Origin: Augochlora pura
Lineage: Eukaryota > Arthropoda > Insecta > Hymenoptera > Halictidae
Direction: 5' to 3'
DNA length: 64,000 bases
Assembly (NCBI RefSeq): GCF_028453695.1
Contig: NC_135778.1
Location: forward strand, 33,159,214 to 33,223,213
The position numbers were made by a program, and so were the translations under genes. Positions 60,061-64,000 of this stretch are shown piece after piece; the first letter of the stretch is position 1, and each line of letters starts with the position of its first letter. The notes beneath the pieces were generated by a model, which saw only the letters and a list, made by a program, of their open reading frames with translations, had not been told where the DNA came from and made no database searches.

Positions 60061-60275
60061 CAGTGCAGCAAACATTTTTGCGCTGATCCTAGTCACTCGA
60101 AACAATAGGTAGCGTTCCACCAAGGCCACTCGGTTTTGTTAACGAGGGGGATTGTCGAGCCCGGCGGGCCGGACAGTATGATCGAAAGGTTCGCGACTAG
60201 TTTCGAAACAAGAAGATCGAGAGTGGCCGTAGGGGGCCCGATCTCGGCCGTCGAATCGTGACACCGTGAGGGAGA

Positions 60276-60291
60276 GGGGGGGGGGGGGGGG
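60276..60291. repeat. G homopolymer, 16 bases
   Basis: Uninterrupted G run as given. Confidence 0.85.
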
Positions 60292-60493
60292 CAGCCGAGA
60301 GCGGTACCCTTCACCGGAGGGGGTGAGGCAGAAGAATGGTAACCGGGAACCGCGGGGCCGCGGCCACGGCAGCAGCCACGGCAGCAACGAGGAGTAAGAT
60401 TGATCGCGCGCGGCGAGGCTGCATCGCGAGTCGCATCTGCCGCGCGCGCGAGTCACTCTCCGCGCGGGGGCGCGAGCAAGACGGACGGACGGA

Positions 60494-60552
60494 CAGAGAC
60501 AGAGCGAGGGAGAGAGAGAGAGAGAAGAAGGAAGAGAGAGAGAGAGAGAGAG
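60494..60552. repeat. (GA)n microsatellite
   Basis: Imperfect GA repeat of about 59 bases, preceded by ACGG units. Confidence 0.92.
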
Positions 60553-60663
60553 TCGGCTAGAGGCTCCGCCTTCGGTTGGCGTGTGCATTTGCGCAAGATG
60601 GCGGCGGTCGCGCGTTTTGCACGACCCGTGCGCCGCGCCGAGCCTCGGACCCTCTTCTCCGGC

Positions 60664-60706
60664 GGGAAAGAGGGAAAGAGGGAAAGAGGGAAAGAGGGAA
60701 AGAGAG
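60664..60706. repeat. (GGGAAAGA)n octanucleotide repeat
   Basis: Five units of GGGAAAGA in tandem. Confidence 0.93.
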
Positions 60707-61169
60707 GCCGCGAGGGAGACGCAGAGACTCCGGGGGTTGAAGACAAGGAACCGGTGCACCGACCTCGCTGCTGCCAGGGAGGAACGGCCGCGTTCCAGGC
60801 GGAAATAGAGCGCGCGGGGTTGCTATCTCGCGACGGGAAACTGGAACGGGAGGCTGCATCGAACGGAAAATGGAAAGAGCGACCGACCGAGCGGAAACAC
60901 CGGATTCTACCGACCTCCCCGCGCCGTGAAATCTCTGATCCAGCGATCCTGAGATCGAGATGCCATGGATTCCGAACGGTTCGAGCGGCAACGGAGTTTC
61001 GAGGTGCGCGGTTTCAAGGGTTTCTTTATTTGCGAAGAATTATTATCACTGTCGACGGAAGACGGATAATTTGCTAACAAGAATCGTCGTTAGAATCTGC
61101 GTCGAAGGGACTATTTAACGCGAGATGTTGATTAACGTCACACAACCCTTAAAAAAGGACGCACTGGTT

Positions 61170-61540
61170 AATAACCTTACCTTATATTAAAACAGAAACA
61201 TTTTCTAAATTTTTGTATAATAAAATTGTGCGAAGTATAGGATGTTATATGTCGTTTGGAAAGCTTGATCTTTTTGTGAGATTTTGGCGTAAGTTTCATG
61301 GCAATACCTTTTTCCGTTCAGAAGTTACAACGATCGAAAGGTTTCCCACAATTTGAACTTAATCTGTTTTATACCGGGCGTTGAAAAAGATCTGTCATAA
61401 TTCTAAATGAAAACTAGAATGTAAATGAAAACATTAGATAGAAAATGTCATCTTCAATCTTTACATGCTAACTTTCCACGAATAAAACTTACAAACCAAC
61501 GACATCAACCCAAACACTAAATTTGAAGGAAAACTATGGT
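61170..61540. repeat. Diverged dispersed repeat, family C-like, reverse orientation
   Basis: GTCGTTTGGAAAGCTTGATC, then TTTTTGTGAGATTTTGG, reads as the reverse complement of the AGCTTTCCAAC-type block. The remaining sequence is AT-rich with no gene. Confidence 0.45.
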
Positions 61541-61549
61541 GTCTGATCA

Positions 61550-62750
61550 TGACTGTCCGTTTCTACTTCGCCGATTCAACCCCGATTATCTCGAGAACGC
61601 AGCCCCGCACTGGAAAACTTGTATACACCTTTCCGACTCAGTTTTTCACGCGCTTCGTGCCGCTGCGGGTATTCTTCAAATCGCCGCGTCGGTTCGACCA
61701 ATAGCGTCGAGGAAAGCCGTGGCCGTCGAGCGAGGGAAACGCGGATAACGCCGAAACGGGTAGTCTAACCCAGAAAACAAAAGCAACGACCTCCCGTGGC
61801 CCGCAATTACGCATGCACCACCGCGAGGGCCCGCGGGCTTCGCGGTCCGCTGCGCTTCCTTCCTGTCTGCGCAACAACCACCTTGTGTATCATGCATCCC
61901 CGCGCGCATCGAGCGTCCGCCCGTCGTGTTTGCTTTTTTCTTTCTGGCCGGTGAACTCCGGCACCCCGATACGCGTCGCGCTCTCGACGATCGATCACTC
62001 GCGGACAGAAACATCGGCTACGGCGAGCCCTGCGAGAGGTTCCACGGTCCCTCCATCGGAGACTCGAAACGAGATCTCTCTATCCGGCGTCGCGTCGCCT
62101 CGCCTCGCCTCGCCTCGCGTCTCGATCTTTCTCCACGGAAGAAACCGTGCGCCGGCTCTCGTGGTCCGACGGAAAAAATTCCACCGGACCGGCCGTGAAA
62201 GAAAGAGGACGTTACGGAGGGCCGGAGGGGGAGTAGGAGGGGGTTGGGGGGCGGGGCGGGGCAGCAGCAGCAGCCAGAAGTCGTAAAGAAGTCGCGGAGA
62301 GGGCTGCGCCGCGGAGCGGCTCCGGCGACAGATAGAGATTTGATTCCGATTAGGGGCACCGGCTAGTTTTTTCGGTTTCGCAGCACGAGTTAACAGAGGG
62401 CCGAGTATGATCCATGCGCGTCGGCGAGAATCAGGGATATCGCGTTCCCGAGCCGCCTCGAGATCCCGACCGGCTGCGTGGATCGAGTTTCCTCGCTTGG
62501 CCGTGCACTTTTTGGCCCCCTTTCCGTGCTGAATCCGGGCCCTTATTCCTCCTATCCCGGCCTCCTCCTGTCCTCCCTCCCTCCCTCCCCCCCTCCTACT
62601 CCCGACGGTCCCCCTTCGCTCGATGCTACCTTTTTTTCACGCTCCGTCGACGCGCAGACCAACCGAAATTAGACTGCAGCTACTGCAACCGTCGCTACGT
62701 CCGCAATTTTCATTCTGGGTCCGACGACGTCAGACACAGAATCTCGCTCT
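61550..62750. other. CpG-rich block, no gene supported
   Basis: Overlapping frames on both strands (plus 61813-62286, minus 61676-62014, minus 62018-62359). It contains a CGCCT repeat at 62086. Products are Arg/Pro/Ser-rich without motifs. Confidence 0.45.
62086..62118. repeat. (CGCCT)n pentanucleotide repeat
   Basis: About six CGCCT or CGCGT units. Confidence 0.9.
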
Positions 62751-63240
62751 TGACTTGGTAGCTTTTCTCTTGATTCTACAATTTTTATTTTGACTCGGCT
62801 TGTTTTGCTTGTATTTACTATTTTTATGTTGACTCCTACTATTGTGCTCTTGACTTTAGAATTGTTCTTTTGATTACACAAATTTTTCTGTTGACTCTAC
62901 TATGTTTTTCTTGACTCTGCAATGTTTCTCTTGATTCCATAATTTTTTCACTTGACTCTACAATTTTCATTTGATTTCCCAATTTTTCTCTCGACTCCAC
63001 AATTAATTCTCTTGACTCTAAAATAGTTCTCTTCAATACACAGATTTTCTTCTTGATTCTACTATTTTTTTCTTAAATCTACAATTCTTTTCTTGACTAC
63101 ATAAATTTTTCTCCTGACTCTACTATTGTTCTCTTGACTTTATAATATTTCTCTTGACCCTACATTTTTCTCTCGATTCTGAAATTCTTCTCTAGACTCC
63201 ACAATTTTTATTTCCACTAACTCTACAATTTTTCCTACAC
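62750..63240. repeat. ~21-24 bp minisatellite with CTCTTGACTCTACAATTTTT core
   Basis: Roughly twenty diverged units of CTCTTGACTCTACAATTTTT fill the interval. The spacing averages a little over 20 bases. On the minus strand it gives meaningless ESREK-type peptide repeats. Confidence 0.93.
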
Positions 63241-63359
63241 TCCACGGTCATCTTGCAAGCTGCACAATTTTTACTCCGTGCCCGACGATATCTCTTTAGC
63301 CCTGGGAATTTTTATGTGGGCCTCGTTAAATCTTTCTGGGCCCTAGAATTTTTCTAAAA

Positions 63360-64000
63360 CCTCGCGATGATTCTCTGCTGGCGCGTGAACTATTGTCGGT
63401 AAACTATAGTCGAAATTCAACCTGCTGTAACTCGGTGAAAAAAAATCATACGGAAATGCATCTGGGCTCATTTTACAAGGTAGAGTTTCTACTTTCATTC
63501 GTCTCGGCTGATTTTTTACGGCGGCAAGTTTTATGATTAAGATTCTAGATAGAATAATTAAATCAGAGCTCTCTGACAATTTTTCGAATTCAACCTCTTC
63601 CACGAAGCTTGTAAAATTTATTCCATAATTAAAATGTACGACAATGTTTAGGGTACATTTTCTGCTTTAAACGAGCCTAAGAAGTTGCATTAATGACACT
63701 TTGTTACCATTTTATCCCTATCTGAATGATAAATGGCTCATCGTGCTTTAAATACGGAACAACAGACTTCAAAATTGATTCATTTCTAAAGCCCTCAAAA
63801 GATTTTCTCCACTATTCAAACTTAGCCTAATTTAAAGATTAAAATCTCCTCTTTCCAACGGACCCAACCAATTCAATCCACGATTTTTTCAAACATCTCT
63901 ATCACAATCTAAACAACAAATGTCTCATCACGATTAAAAACATCACCCTTAAGAACCGCGAAAACAACCCTTAAAATTCAGAGCTCTGTAAAAAACTGAA
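63360..64000. repeat. Diverged dispersed repeat, family C-like
   Basis: TGTAACTCGGTGAAAAAAAA, GGGCTCATTTTACAAGGTAG, GCTTTAAACGAGCCTAAG and CTTTCCAACGGACCCAACC blocks resemble the arrays at 40.7-41.4 and 57.1-57.9 kb. The copy runs off the window. Confidence 0.55.

Larger units (their letters stand above)
60120..61020. other. CpG-rich block with GA and GGGAAAGA repeats, no gene supported
   Basis: A 225-codon plus frame (60400-61077) and 206- and 144-codon minus frames overlap across the repeats. None has a domain. The block is a candidate promoter or CpG island for the GATA gene on composition alone. Confidence 0.45.
50610..64000 (-). other. Upstream intron or 5' region of the GATA gene (incomplete)
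   Basis: This is the sequence 5' of the large coding exon on its own strand. No coding exon, TATA-anchored promoter or other gene was recognised. CpG-rich blocks lie at 51300-52140, 54690-55490, 58600-59160, 60120-61020 and 61600-62760. Any of them could hold a 5' exon or a promoter, and the sequence alone does not decide it. Confidence 0.5.

Noticed and set aside
60400..61077. 225-codon plus-strand open frame
   Set aside because: It reads through GA and GGGAAAGA repeats and overlaps long minus-strand frames. No motif is present.
62750..63240. Minus-strand ESREK-type peptide repeats as a coiled-coil protein
   Set aside because: The frames are short, broken and produced by the CTCTTGACTCTACAATTTTT minisatellite.
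1..64000. tRNA, rRNA or CRISPR features
   Set aside because: No B-box-like GGTTCGAATCC, no conserved rRNA stretch and no regular repeat-spacer array with unique spacers was seen by eye on either strand.

Overview
The window is genomic DNA from an animal, most likely a holometabolous insect and probably a hymenopteran (bee, ant or wasp). That placement is an inference. It rests on a spliced GATA-factor gene with insect-style homopeptide tracts, CpG-rich blocks alternating with AT-rich valleys, very frequent (GA)n/(CT)n microsatellites, and hAT- and mariner-like non-autonomous elements. I see no bacterial-style gene packing, no rRNA or tRNA gene and no CRISPR array.

Only one protein-coding gene can be supported. 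It lies on the minus strand and is an incomplete GATA1/2/3-class zinc-finger transcription factor, best matched to insect grain (GATAc). One coding exon (49353-50609) encodes the long N-terminal activation region. It carries the GATA2/3-type blocks SQVCRP and FPPTPPKDATPD and long Q, A, G, H and N runs. After a 5.8 kb intron, a 146 bp exon (43383-43528) encodes the complete N-terminal GATA zinc finger. The splice phases agree exactly (phase 1 in, phase 0 out). The exon for the C-terminal, DNA-binding finger was not found in the 43.4 kb downstream of the last donor. No further coding exon was found in the 13.4 kb upstream of the first acceptor. The whole window is therefore best read as the middle of one very large developmental-regulator gene, almost all of it intron.

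Layout, left to right: 1-43382 is downstream intron, 43383-43528 is the N-finger exon, 43529-49352 is intron, 49353-50609 is the large coding exon, and 50610-64000 is upstream intron or 5' region. The intronic DNA is a mosaic. GC/CpG-rich blocks of 0.5-2 kb hold most of the GA/CT microsatellites and many spurious open frames. They alternate with AT-rich valleys, and most valleys contain a decayed tandem repeat array. At least fifteen repeat types were recognised by eye, with periods from about 21 to about 390 bp. Several families recur in separate valleys, notably a ~180 bp family at 31.8-32.3 and 34.1-34.6 kb, a ~205 bp family at 20.7-21.2 and 24.5-24.9 kb, and a ~190 bp family at 8.1-8.7, 54.3-54.7 and 55.5-56.0 kb.

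Two mobile elements stand out. The first is a 272 bp hAT-type MITE (26306-26577) with clear terminal inverted repeats and a perfect 8 bp target duplication; it sits inside an older repeat copy. The second is a ~414 bp mariner-like inverted-repeat element (42530-42943) that carries a 27 bp x 4 tandem repeat and abuts a 26 bp perfect palindrome. All identifications were made by reading alone; no alignment, profile search or expression data was available.
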